A DNA stretch of 50,619 nucleotides from Bacteroidales bacterium (GTDB lineage: Bacteria; Bacteroidota; Bacteroidia; Bacteroidales; UBA4181): NCBI GenBank assembly GCA_031270985.1, contig JAISWR010000013.1:1-50619 (forward strand), read 5' to 3'. The notes under the pieces are model-generated. The model ran no database searches, was not told where the DNA came from, and saw only the letters and a list, made by a program, of their open reading frames with translations. Below, one piece after another: positions 1 to 7,536 of the stretch (positions are counted from its first letter, which is position 1; the number at the start of each line of letters is the position of its first letter). The position numbers and the translations under genes were made by a program.

Positions 1-2
1 CC

Positions 3-119
3 ATCACCAACAAGGCAACGCTGCTCTCCGCCGGCGCAAAACTGAAAATCACCTTCGGATTAGGCAAAGCCAACGGCGCCAAACGATGGAAACCCGGATG
101 GAAACCTACGCGAAGGTGA
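3..119 (+). CDS. C-terminal end of an unidentified protein (partial)
   Basis: An open frame enters from the left edge and ends at TGA 117-119, leaving 38 residues. The piece contains an alternating hydrophobic stretch (TLLSAGAKLKITFGLG) and then a basic, Trp-containing tail (KRWKPGWKPTRR). The alternating stretch could be a last beta-strand of a barrel, but such proteins usually end in an aromatic residue and this one does not. I do not recognise the family. It lies on the same strand as the T9SS operon that follows about 230 bp later, so it may belong to the same functional region. Confidence 0.4.
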   Translation: MTNKATLLSAGAKLKITFGLGKANGAKRWKPGWKPTRR

Positions 120-182
120 TGTGTAACGAATAATGTGCAACCAATTGAATGATCCATTGCAAATGATTTTCGAGAAAATACC

Positions 183-190
183 TACCTTTG
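183..190 (+). promoter_or_regulatory. Candidate -7 box for the T9SS paralogue operon
   Basis: TACCTTTG matches the Bacteroidota -7 consensus TAnnTTTG. The upstream TTG (157-159) is 23 bp away, longer than ideal, so the -33 element is doubtful. Transcription from here would give a leader of about 150 nt. That leader would carry a short ATG-started frame at 199 (18 codons, beginning MKFFFMLK) and then the heptamer repeat before the first gene at 347. Confidence 0.4.
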
Positions 191-290
191 CCGCGCCAAT
201 GAAATTTTTTTTTATGCTAAAATGTAACTTTCAGGTATTTGTTGCGTATATATAAAAAAGATCACTTTGAATCTGAAATAAAATTAAATA

Positions 291-337
291 AAAATTAAAA
301 ATTAAAAATTAAAAATTAAAAATTAAAAATTAAAAAT
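291..337 (+). repeat. Tandem AAAATTA heptamer repeat upstream of operon
   Basis: Six perfect copies of AAAATTA follow one another (291-332), with a partial seventh to 337. They end 9 bp before the ATG at 347. The stretch is pure A/T and unstructured. A-rich leaders favour translation initiation in Bacteroidota, where Shine-Dalgarno sites are weak. A short perfect array can change copy number by strand slippage, so the array could tune expression; that is inference. Confidence 0.85.
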
Positions 338-346
338 AGAAGTACA

Positions 347-1285
347 ATGAAAAATACAGTAAAAATGAAGGAATTAATGTGCGGTATGTTGCTGTGTGCC
401 GCCATTGCCGTATCTGCGCAAACGCCGCCCTCGCCCATAAAGGTTGTGTTGGACTCAAAAGATCATTATGCGCACGGGTATAACAAAGACGAGGTGTCGA
501 CGCCGGATGCCCAGGAAGTCACTGACTCCGTGATGGTAGGCGCTACCATGCACTATTTCGTGAAGCCCGATGCAGACTACAACAAAGCCTACACGGAGGG
601 TGCAGACCTGACGAACACCAGTCTCACCGAATCCGAATTCGGGTGGACAGTGCCGTCTATAGGCAGTCTTACACCTGTAGGCCCCAATACTACCAACACC
701 TCTCCGCATACCACCGTAACGTGGAATGCTGCAGGAACCGGCCAATTGGAAATTGTAGAAACACCGAAAGAGTACAAGGGGCAGCCGCTGCCGACAGGCG
801 TCACCGTTTGCCCGAGCGATGCCGTGATTATTCCCGTAACGGTGATTCCGCAACCGGGCGTACAGTTCGGCGTTGCCGCCACAACAGGTGAGAGAAAGGA
901 CGCCGTGTGCGAGACTGATATCGTTACAAACCCCGTAACGTATAATTTCCCGATAGGGGCATACCAGCAGACCAACATCAGCGAAGCCGGTGGCGTGACG
1001 ATCAAATACACCATAAAGAAAGACGCCGCAGCAGCTGCCACCGGAACGCCTGTGCGACTGGCAAGCGCCGCCACCGCCACCGCCACCCTGCCGATAGAAT
1101 TTGACGAATACGGCATTTATGAAATTACCCTTACGACCATTGCCGATCATATTGCCGTGAAGTGCAACCTGGGTACCGGTGGCGATCTGGCTAATGTGCC
1201 GAGTGACGGCACCCAGACGTTTACCCTGATAGTCATGCCGCAGCCGAAACCGGGTCCGGCTTATCATTATCCGAATAATTATTAA
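347..1285 (+). CDS. Secreted protein, T9SS-locus paralogue 1
   Basis: A 312-residue exported protein with a Sec signal peptide (hydrophobic LMCGMLLCAAIAVSAQ, cleavage near residue 25). The rest is rich in Thr, Val, Pro and Gly with short beta-like stretches, suggesting Ig/PKD-like folds. It is a divergent paralogue of the next two genes: all share a DSV segment near the N-terminus, a central hydrophobic beta region, and a closing module of the form F-x2-YG-x-Y-x-ITLT followed by a DxI-type motif. It ends in YHYPNNY, close to the YRLPNNY end of paralogue 2. No type A or type B T9SS sorting domain is visible. It is first in a tightly spaced operon with a CHU_C protein and PorP/SprF. Function unknown. 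Confidence 0.8.
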   Translation: MKNTVKMKELMCGMLLCAAIAVSAQTPPSPIKVVLDSKDHYAHGYNKDEVSTPDAQEVTDSVMVGATMHYFVKPDADYNKAYTEGADLTNTSLTESEFGWTVPSIGSLTPVGPNTTNTSPHTTVTWNAAGTGQLEIVETPKEYKGQPLPTGVTVCPSDAVIIPVTVIPQPGVQFGVAATTGERKDAVCETDIVTNPVTYNFPIGAYQQTNISEAGGVTIKYTIKKDAAAAATGTPVRLASAATATATLPIEFDEYGIYEITLTTIADHIAVKCNLGTGGDLANVPSDGTQTFTLIVMPQPKPGPAYHYPNNY

Positions 1286-1299
1286 ATAACATAAAGACC

Positions 1300-2253
1300 A
1301 TGACAAAATTTGTTTTCAACCGCATCCAATGGATATTTGCAGTAATGTTGCTGATTGTGACGGTTCAGGTACGCGCACAAAATTATCCGCCGCAAAAAGT
1401 GACGACGCCAAGCGATACTCGCGATTATTACCGGCACGGCTCCAACAAGACGGATCCCACTTCGACAGACATCCCGCAGGAACTGCGCGACTCGGTGACC
1501 ATCACCTCTACGCAGTCCTACTTCGTGCTGCCCGACACCAGCATCAGCCCGAATTGGTACAACACCGACGAGACGATTAAGGACATCAGCAACACAAGCA
1601 ACCTGAATTCTACGTTCACATGGTCGTTGGAAAACCATTTCGGCGCACTGTTCGGCTCATCGACTACCTACACGGAAACGGGAAGGGTGTCGCCCATTTT
1701 GCAGATTCAATGGGGGGCGACAACCGGCAGTGACATATTGAGGATGAGAGAAGTGCCTAAAACAAACACTGCGTGCATCATCGGCACCGGAACCGCCATC
1801 ACGATAGATGTGATCGCCAAACCGATCATCACCTTTGATCAGGTAGGCAACCCTCTGGCATACGCCGCAGGAGGCTGTTACACGCAGGCGGAGGTGACGG
1901 CGGGCGTGGTCTACAACTTCCCCGTGACGGTTACCACTGCCGTACCAAAGCAAGCCCAGATCAAAATTGACTACACCGTCACCCGTATGCCGGGCGAGTC
2001 GTCAGGAGCTATGCCGTCAAACGGCAACGATGTCTCCATCACTGTGGATGCGAGCGGAAAAGCCACCTTCCCGCTGGAGTTTCTCAGCTACGGAGTGTAC
2101 AAAATCACGCTTACTGACGTCACCGACCGCATTTCACGCAAATCGCAAGTAGCGGTGGCGGGAGTGATTGTCTCGGCAGGCAGCGAATTTATATTCAGCG
2201 TATTGAGACCTGCGGAAACAGGGCCTATTTACCGCTTGCCCAATAATTACTAA
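1300..2253 (+). CDS. Secreted protein, T9SS-locus paralogue 2
   Basis: A 317-residue protein starting 14 bp after paralogue 1. The signal peptide is WIFAVMLLIVTVQVRAQ, with cleavage near residue 27. It shares with paralogue 1 an HGxNK motif after the signal peptide (HGSNK here, HGYNK there), a YFV-P-D segment, a VxYNFP motif and the C-terminal GPxYxxPNNY ending. It shares the DRISRKS motif with paralogue 3. The closing module FLSYGVYKITLTDVTDRISR is the clearest link between all three. No known catalytic motif is seen. It is probably a surface or periplasmic structural or binding protein exported with the rest of this operon, but no function can be assigned from sequence alone. Confidence 0.8.
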   Translation: MTKFVFNRIQWIFAVMLLIVTVQVRAQNYPPQKVTTPSDTRDYYRHGSNKTDPTSTDIPQELRDSVTITSTQSYFVLPDTSISPNWYNTDETIKDISNTSNLNSTFTWSLENHFGALFGSSTTYTETGRVSPILQIQWGATTGSDILRMREVPKTNTACIIGTGTAITIDVIAKPIITFDQVGNPLAYAAGGCYTQAEVTAGVVYNFPVTVTTAVPKQAQIKIDYTVTRMPGESSGAMPSNGNDVSITVDASGKATFPLEFLSYGVYKITLTDVTDRISRKSQVAVAGVIVSAGSEFIFSVLRPAETGPIYRLPNNY

Positions 2254-2263
2254 AATCTAAAAT

Positions 2264-3115
2264 ATGACCAATTTAATATCCAAGAACATGAAAACTTTAT
2301 ATATAAAAACAGCAATCATTTCCTGCATTGCAGTGATACTGTCCGTCAATCTTTCGGCGCAGAATTATGTGACGTTTCAGAGCGACGCTCGCGAAACGAT
2401 AGATTCCGTTACCGTAGGCAGCCGTATGCCCTACAGAATGGCAGGAGACGCCGACATTGCCGCTCTGGAGACGTCGGGGGTTATGGATCCGTCCATTTTC
2501 AAATGGCAGTTTTCGCCGTCACTGACTATCTTGAACTTTGCCGGAACGGCAGCTACGCCAGCGCCAGGCGGAGAGACTGATTACTATGAGGAAAAGGTAA
2601 TCAGCGTGGTGATGCCGATAACGGTGCAAACGATAACGCTTACTGTGAACGAAAAGTCGCAACCGAAAGTAGGTACGGGTTGCGAAGGTACGGATTCCGT
2701 AGCGCACATTCAGGTAGTAGCCAGACCGACACTGGCGTGGCCCGGCACAAGCGCAGTAGGCGGATGTGTTGCCACAGCCGTGGATATCTTGTTGACATTG
2801 ACGGGATACAGAGACTGGATCGTCACCTATAACATCGCCTACACCCCTTATGCGACCGGTTCGCCGACGACAACCACCACAGGTCAGACTGCTACCATAG
2901 GCAACAACAGAACGATGTCTATCCCAGCAAGCGTTTTCCCTAACGAGGGGAAATACGAAATAACAGTGACCAATCTGACCGACCGCATATCCCGCAAATC
3001 GCTGGATCAGACTCTGGTAGCGGCCACAGCCGCTGATATACCAAGCACTCCGTACACTGTCCATGTATATCCGACTCCGGACACCAAAAAGTTGGAACAT
3101 GTTAGGAACTTCTAA
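2264..3115 (+). CDS. Secreted protein, T9SS-locus paralogue 3
   Basis: A 283-residue protein starting 10 bp after paralogue 2. An internal ATG at 2288 would give a cleaner signal peptide (MKTLYIKTAIISCIAVILSV, ending near LSAQ), so the true start may be there. It carries the DSVTVGSRM segment (compare DSVMVGATM in paralogue 1) and the YEITVTNLTDRISRKS module shared with paralogue 2. It lacks the PNNY ending and instead finishes EHVRNF. It is the most divergent copy and the one next to the CHU_C protein. No sorting domain or enzyme motif is visible. Function unknown. Confidence 0.78.
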   Translation: MTNLISKNMKTLYIKTAIISCIAVILSVNLSAQNYVTFQSDARETIDSVTVGSRMPYRMAGDADIAALETSGVMDPSIFKWQFSPSLTILNFAGTAATPAPGGETDYYEEKVISVVMPITVQTITLTVNEKSQPKVGTGCEGTDSVAHIQVVARPTLAWPGTSAVGGCVATAVDILLTLTGYRDWIVTYNIAYTPYATGSPTTTTTGQTATIGNNRTMSIPASVFPNEGKYEITVTNLTDRISRKSLDQTLVAATAADIPSTPYTVHVYPTPDTKKLEHVRNF

Positions 3116-3135
3116 TTACGCGGAGGGTCACCATC

Positions 3136-4167
3136 GTGCTCAAACGTGCATATATACTATTCCTGACGGCGCTGTCCGTCATGTCCTGTCCGCTTTTTGC
3201 GCAGGATGTGACGGTGTGCGTCGGGTGGAAATCACTGTACAGGACGGTAGGCGAACAGGGTTCCGTATTTAATTACGACGTGCCGGAAACAGGCGGTCGC
3301 CTGTTAAGTAATTACGGCGACTCCATTGTGATGGAATGGGGGTACACGCGGGGACTTTTCTCCCTGGGCGTGCAGGAGACATCCAAATACGGCTGTCCGG
3401 GCGAATGGGCTTACCTGGACGTGGCTGTGGTAGGCGCCGAAATCAAGTTGGACAAAGATGAATACATCATGTGCGGCGACTCGGTGCAAATCACTTTCAA
3501 CGACAGCGATTTCAGGGCATACAGTTGGTCGGACAGAACCATCAGGGGCAATTTCATCACCAAAACCGGCACATACGAACTGCAGGCTATCGACCGCAAC
3601 GGTGCGACAGGATGCCTCATCAGCAAAACGGTGACGGTGCTGCCCTCTCCGAGAGTGTATCTGGGCAAAGATACCGTCATTTGCGTGCCCGACAGGCTGT
3701 TTGCCGACAGAAACGGCGTCAATTCGCCGGAGACGACATACACGTGGTCAACGGGTGAAAGCACGCCCTACATCTATGTATATCCGGTCGATCAGCCCAC
3801 GACATATTGGGTGCGCGCGGATCTGGGCGAATGTTCGGTGTCCGATACGGTAGTCGTTCTTGCCTGCAAGGATGAGGAGACGGATCTGCTGCAATGGGAC
3901 ATTCCGAACACCATTACGCCCAATGGAGACGGCGACAACGACTTGTGGAACATCTATTCGTTGAGGACTCATCCCAACGTGGTGGTGGAAGTGTATGATC
4001 GCTGGGGGCGTAGGGTATTTCTCTCGGCGAAAGGCTATCCCGAACCATGGGACGGGAAAGATATGGACGGACGCCTGCTCCCGCTGGAAACCTACTATTA
4101 TATTATCATGCTGAATGACGACAAGTACGCTAAACCGATCATTGGCAACATCACCATTGTTAGATAA
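3136..4167 (+). CDS. Secreted protein with C-terminal T9SS type-B (CHU_C) sorting domain
   Basis: A 343-residue protein. Residues 1-22 are a signal peptide (ends PLFAQ). The middle holds Ig-like repeats with Cys residues and PKD-like phrases such as YTWSTGEST. Residues about 254-343 form a gliding-motility-associated C-terminal domain: ITPNGDGDNDLWNI, VEVYDRWGRRVF, WDGK-DMDGRLLPLETYYY, and a final GNITIVR. This is the type-B signal of T9SS cargo, recognised at the outer membrane and usually paired with a PorP/SprF partner, which is the next gene. The start is GTG, preceded by an unusually strong Shine-Dalgarno GGAGG (3122-3126) for this phylum. It may be the surface anchor for the three upstream paralogues; that is inference. 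Confidence 0.88.
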   Translation: MLKRAYILFLTALSVMSCPLFAQDVTVCVGWKSLYRTVGEQGSVFNYDVPETGGRLLSNYGDSIVMEWGYTRGLFSLGVQETSKYGCPGEWAYLDVAVVGAEIKLDKDEYIMCGDSVQITFNDSDFRAYSWSDRTIRGNFITKTGTYELQAIDRNGATGCLISKTVTVLPSPRVYLGKDTVICVPDRLFADRNGVNSPETTYTWSTGESTPYIYVYPVDQPTTYWVRADLGECSVSDTVVVLACKDEETDLLQWDIPNTITPNGDGDNDLWNIYSLRTHPNVVVEVYDRWGRRVFLSAKGYPEPWDGKDMDGRLLPLETYYYIIMLNDDKYAKPIIGNITIVR

Positions 4168-4171
4168 AAGC

Positions 4172-5200
4172 ATGGAAAGGAACGGACATATTTTGCGATT
4201 TTACATGTTTCTGTGGGCAAGTCTGTTCCTTTTGCTGTGCGGCACCGCAAAAAGCCAGCAAACACAACCTTATACGCAATACCTCTTTGATCGCTACCTG
4301 CTGAATCCCGCCGCTTGCGGAAGCAACGGGTATGCCAACATAGGGGTGGTCATCAAAGACCAGTGGACGGGCTTCAAGGGCGCTCCTTCCAACCAGATGC
4401 TCAGCGGGCAAATACGGCTGCCACGGGAAGGTTTGTTCGGCACGCGCAGCCGTCGCGGATCGTCGGGCAGGGGATATTCCCCTGAAAACGTCGGAATAGG
4501 CGTGTCGCTGTTCAACGACATAAGGGGACCCATACGCACCACCGGCGCTCAACTGTCCTATGCCTACCATCTGGAAGACCAGATGGGAGTAACGTCGTTC
4601 GGATTGAGTGTGAATATGTTCCAACTGTATCTGGACAGGAACAAAATCGTTACGGAAGAAGAAGATATTTTCCTGAACAGTTCCCGGCTGAGCAGTTTCG
4701 TACCCGACGCTATTTTCGGCGTCCAGTACACCATGCGGGATTACTACATAGGCGTGTCGGTGTCCAATGTATTTCAGTCTTTCCTGATGCTGGGCGGACG
4801 AAACAGTTCGGCTTACCGGATCGAACGACAGTATAATCTGCTGGCAGGCTACATCTTTGAAGTAAGCCCGGAATGGAGCATTGTGCCTACATTGAACGCC
4901 AAATGCAACGACCACCTTTCCTTCCAGTTAGACGCCAATGTGATCATGTACTACTTCGACCAGTTTTGGGGCGGACTGTCTTACCGGACAGGCGGCGGCG
5001 GAGTGCCGGGTAGCACAAGCATCATGTTCGGAGCGCGCTACAAACAATACTTCTTCGGATATGCCTTTGACTATTCCATGAGCGCCATGCGCCGTTATTC
5101 CTACGGTTCGCATGAACTGATGGCGACTGTCACGTTCGGACAACCCGAACGTTTTTTTCGCTTCAAACGCAGATACGAATATCAGTCGTCCGTACGATAA
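4172..5200 (+). CDS. PorP/SprF family type IX secretion membrane protein
   Basis: A 342-residue outer-membrane beta-barrel of the PorP/SprF family. The signal peptide ends near AKSQQ, and the mature protein opens with the family phrase QPYTQYLFDRYLLNPAACGS, followed by WTGFKGAP. The remainder consists of alternating strands rich in Tyr, Phe and Gly. SprF-like proteins are needed for export or surface attachment of specific type-B cargo, so it is the likely partner of the CHU_C protein 4 bp upstream. I chose the ATG at 4172; an upstream in-frame ATG at 4115 would overlap the previous gene by 53 bp and spoil the signal peptide. No OmpA-like PorE gene follows, unlike many PorP/SprF loci. Confidence 0.88.
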   Translation: MERNGHILRFYMFLWASLFLLLCGTAKSQQTQPYTQYLFDRYLLNPAACGSNGYANIGVVIKDQWTGFKGAPSNQMLSGQIRLPREGLFGTRSRRGSSGRGYSPENVGIGVSLFNDIRGPIRTTGAQLSYAYHLEDQMGVTSFGLSVNMFQLYLDRNKIVTEEEDIFLNSSRLSSFVPDAIFGVQYTMRDYYIGVSVSNVFQSFLMLGGRNSSAYRIERQYNLLAGYIFEVSPEWSIVPTLNAKCNDHLSFQLDANVIMYYFDQFWGGLSYRTGGGGVPGSTSIMFGARYKQYFFGYAFDYSMSAMRRYSYGSHELMATVTFGQPERFFRFKRRYEYQSSVR

Positions 5201-5306
5201 TGAGACCGCCACATGAGATGAACTGATGAAGATTACCTCCCAATTTCTATCGTCTGACAGGAAAGTCCCGTTGTCCGACCATGATACAAGTATTTTCCGA
5301 TGATCA

Positions 5307-5338
5307 TTTGCAAAAATCATTCCGTTGACTTACTTTTG
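5307..5338 (+). promoter_or_regulatory. Bacteroidota-type promoter for efp
   Basis: TTTG at 5307-5310, 20 bp spacer, TACTTTTG at 5331-5338. This is a full match to the -33/-7 consensus. The expected start of transcription lies near 5343-5345, giving a leader of about 40 nt before the efp ATG. Confidence 0.75.
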
Positions 5339-5383
5339 TCCTGTCAAAAATAATGTCAAATTATCATAAAACGATAAAATTTA

Positions 5384-5950
5384 ATGGCTTCTACAGCAGA
5401 TTTTAGAAACGGGATGTGTATCCGGTACAATGACAAACCGTGCGCCATTGTATGGTTTCAGCATGTGAAACCCGGCAAAGGCGGTGCGTTTGTGAAGACC
5501 AAACTTCGCAACCTCGAAAACGGGCGTATACTGGAAAATACTTTTACGGCAGGCGAAAAAGTGGACGAGATCCGTGTGGAACGGCATCCGTATCAGTTTC
5601 TTTACAAGGACGACCTCGGCTTCCACTTCATGCATAACGAGACATACGATCAGATTGATTTGCAGGAGGATTTGGTGGAAAATCCCGATCTGATGAAAGA
5701 GGGTCAATACGTGGAAATGATGTTTCTCGCCGATGAAGATCGTGTGCTTACTTGCGAACTGCCGCCTTTTGTGGAACTCACAATCGTCTATACCGAGCCT
5801 GGCGTACGCGGCGACACTGCTTCTACCTCCTCGCTCAAACAAGCCACCCTCGAAACGGGCGCTATCATCGGTGTGCCGCTGTTCATTGAGCAGGGCGAAA
5901 AAATCAAAGTGGATACCCGCACCAGAGCATATGCCGAACGGGTGAGATAG
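5384..5950 (+). CDS. efp: Elongation factor P
   Basis: 188 residues, the usual EF-P length. EF-P binds between the P and E sites of the ribosome and helps peptide-bond formation at proline runs. Visible features are the N-terminal KOW-like domain with the tip loop HVKPGKGGAF (Lys32 at the usually modified position), the middle OB domain, and the C-terminal OB domain with the family signature TLETGAIIGVPLFIEQGEKI. Its own strong promoter lies upstream and xseA follows after 44 bp. No lysyl-modification gene (epmA or epmB) is in the window, so whether Lys32 is modified is open. Confidence 0.96.
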   Translation: MASTADFRNGMCIRYNDKPCAIVWFQHVKPGKGGAFVKTKLRNLENGRILENTFTAGEKVDEIRVERHPYQFLYKDDLGFHFMHNETYDQIDLQEDLVENPDLMKEGQYVEMMFLADEDRVLTCELPPFVELTIVYTEPGVRGDTASTSSLKQATLETGAIIGVPLFIEQGEKIKVDTRTRAYAERVR

Positions 5951-5994
5951 TCCTGTCGGCGACGGTTGCATCGCTTTTTAACTCATTTTTACTC

Positions 5995-7377
5995 ATGGAA
6001 TCCTGTTCGTTGTTGATGTTGAACCGGCTTATCAGTCAATCGTTGAAACAGTCGGTATCGGGGTTGTACTGGGTGGTGGCGGAGATTTATGAAATGCGTG
6101 TTGGCAGTAGCGGACACTGTTTTTTGGAATTGATAGAAAAGGAAGACGGCAGCGAACGGATTGTCGCCAGAGCCAAAGCCAATATCTGGGCGTATTATTT
6201 TCGCATAGTGCATCCCTATTTCAAAACGATGACGGGACGTGAACTTGCTGCGGGCATGAAAGTGATGTTCCATGTCAGCGTGGAGTTTCATGAATTGTAC
6301 GGCGTCAGTTTACAGGTGACGGATGTCAATCCCGCTTATACGGTGGGCGAACTTGCCTTGCAGAAACAGGCCATCCTGAAACAGTTGGAAGATGAGGGGG
6401 TGATAGAGATGAACAAAGAATCGTATCTTGCGGAGATACCCAACCGTATTGCGGTCATTTCGTCAAAAACCGCTGCGGGATACGGGGACTTTTTACACCA
6501 TCTGCATGACAATCCTTACGGGTACGCTTTTGTCCACACGCTGTTTCCCGCCATCATGCAAGGCAACGAAGCCGAAACATCCATTATCGCGTCGCTGGAT
6601 CTTATTTTTGAACGGGAGGACGAGTTCGATGCAGTGGTTATTATTCGCGGCGGCGGCGCGCAGAGCGACCTGAACTGTTTCAACAGTTACCGTTTGGCTT
6701 GCCGTATTGCCCAGTTCCCGCTGCCTGTCATTACCGGCATAGGGCACGAACGGGATGAAACCATCGCCGACACAGTGGCGTTTGCAGCCTTGAAGACGCC
6801 TACTGCCGTTGCCGGATACCTGATAGACCTCATGTGTTCGTTCGACAACCGTTTGCAGGAACTGTCCCTGCAATTTGTCGAATCCGCACAACGACACATC
6901 CGTTTGTCCGACAAACGCATGCAAGAACAATCGCACAAACTGTACCGCCTTTGGCAAACCATACTTCATGTACAGGACAGACGCTTGCAGGCATACGGTT
7001 TTACACTGTCCCGTGCTGCCGCTGAAGCCATAACGCACGCACGGAATGAAAATTTCAGACAGCTATTATCCGTGCAACTGTCGGCGCGGAAAATGCTGCA
7101 AACCACTCAGGTAAAACTTCCCGACTACCGACAGCGACTTGCCAAATCCGCTCGTTCCGATTTGAACAATTGCCGGAAAAGGACAGAATGGCTGGACGAT
7201 AAGTTGCAACTGCTGAATCCCCAACGTTTGCTGGAACGCGGCTACTCCATCACCCTTGTTGGAGGCAAAACGGTGCATAGCGCAAACCAGTTGCGGAAAG
7301 GACAGAGCGTGACAACAATTTTCAGCGACGGTAAAACGGAAAGCACGGTGACCGCCATAGAGATGCTGCCGGATTGA
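5995..7377 (+). CDS. xseA: Exodeoxyribonuclease VII large subunit
   Basis: 460 residues, within the normal range for XseA. This is the catalytic subunit of exonuclease VII, which degrades single-stranded DNA from both ends. The N-terminal OB-fold (about residues 10-110) is followed by the catalytic core with IPNRIAVISSKTAAGYGDF, VVIIRGGGAQSDL and FPLPVITGIGHERDETIAD. A helical region and the C-terminal ERGYSITL motif complete the family pattern. The small subunit gene xseB commonly follows xseA but is not recognisable in the 159 bp before ribF. Its start 44 bp after efp suggests the two may be co-transcribed. Confidence 0.95.
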   Translation: MESCSLLMLNRLISQSLKQSVSGLYWVVAEIYEMRVGSSGHCFLELIEKEDGSERIVARAKANIWAYYFRIVHPYFKTMTGRELAAGMKVMFHVSVEFHELYGVSLQVTDVNPAYTVGELALQKQAILKQLEDEGVIEMNKESYLAEIPNRIAVISSKTAAGYGDFLHHLHDNPYGYAFVHTLFPAIMQGNEAETSIIASLDLIFEREDEFDAVVIIRGGGAQSDLNCFNSYRLACRIAQFPLPVITGIGHERDETIADTVAFAALKTPTAVAGYLIDLMCSFDNRLQELSLQFVESAQRHIRLSDKRMQEQSHKLYRLWQTILHVQDRRLQAYGFTLSRAAAEAITHARNENFRQLLSVQLSARKMLQTTQVKLPDYRQRLAKSARSDLNNCRKRTEWLDDKLQLLNPQRLLERGYSITLVGGKTVHSANQLRKGQSVTTIFSDGKTESTVTAIEMLPD

Positions 7378-7482
7378 CCTGTCGTCATTTTTGCCGGATA
7401 CTCTTTTCCGATGCAGCTCCTGTTTTGTTTTGCAGTTCCTTTCGGAGAACCGGTGCGGAGGCGTTCACCAAATTAACGACAT

Positions 7483-7514
7483 TTTGGGATAATTGCCGAA
7501 AAACAGTATCTTTG
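7483..7514 (+). promoter_or_regulatory. Bacteroidota-type promoter for ribF
   Basis: TTTG at 7483-7486, 20 bp spacer, TATCTTTG at 7507-7514. Full consensus match. The predicted transcript would have a leader of under 20 nt before the GTG start at 7537, too short for an FMN riboswitch. Confidence 0.75.
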
Positions 7515-7536
7515 CCTCCTCAAATAACTGTATTTT

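Noticed and set aside
455-1306. Minus-strand open frame of 283 codons opposite T9SS paralogue 1
   Set aside because: Shadow frame with long runs of Gly and Arg; paralogue 1 is supported by its signal peptide and by similarity to its two neighbours.
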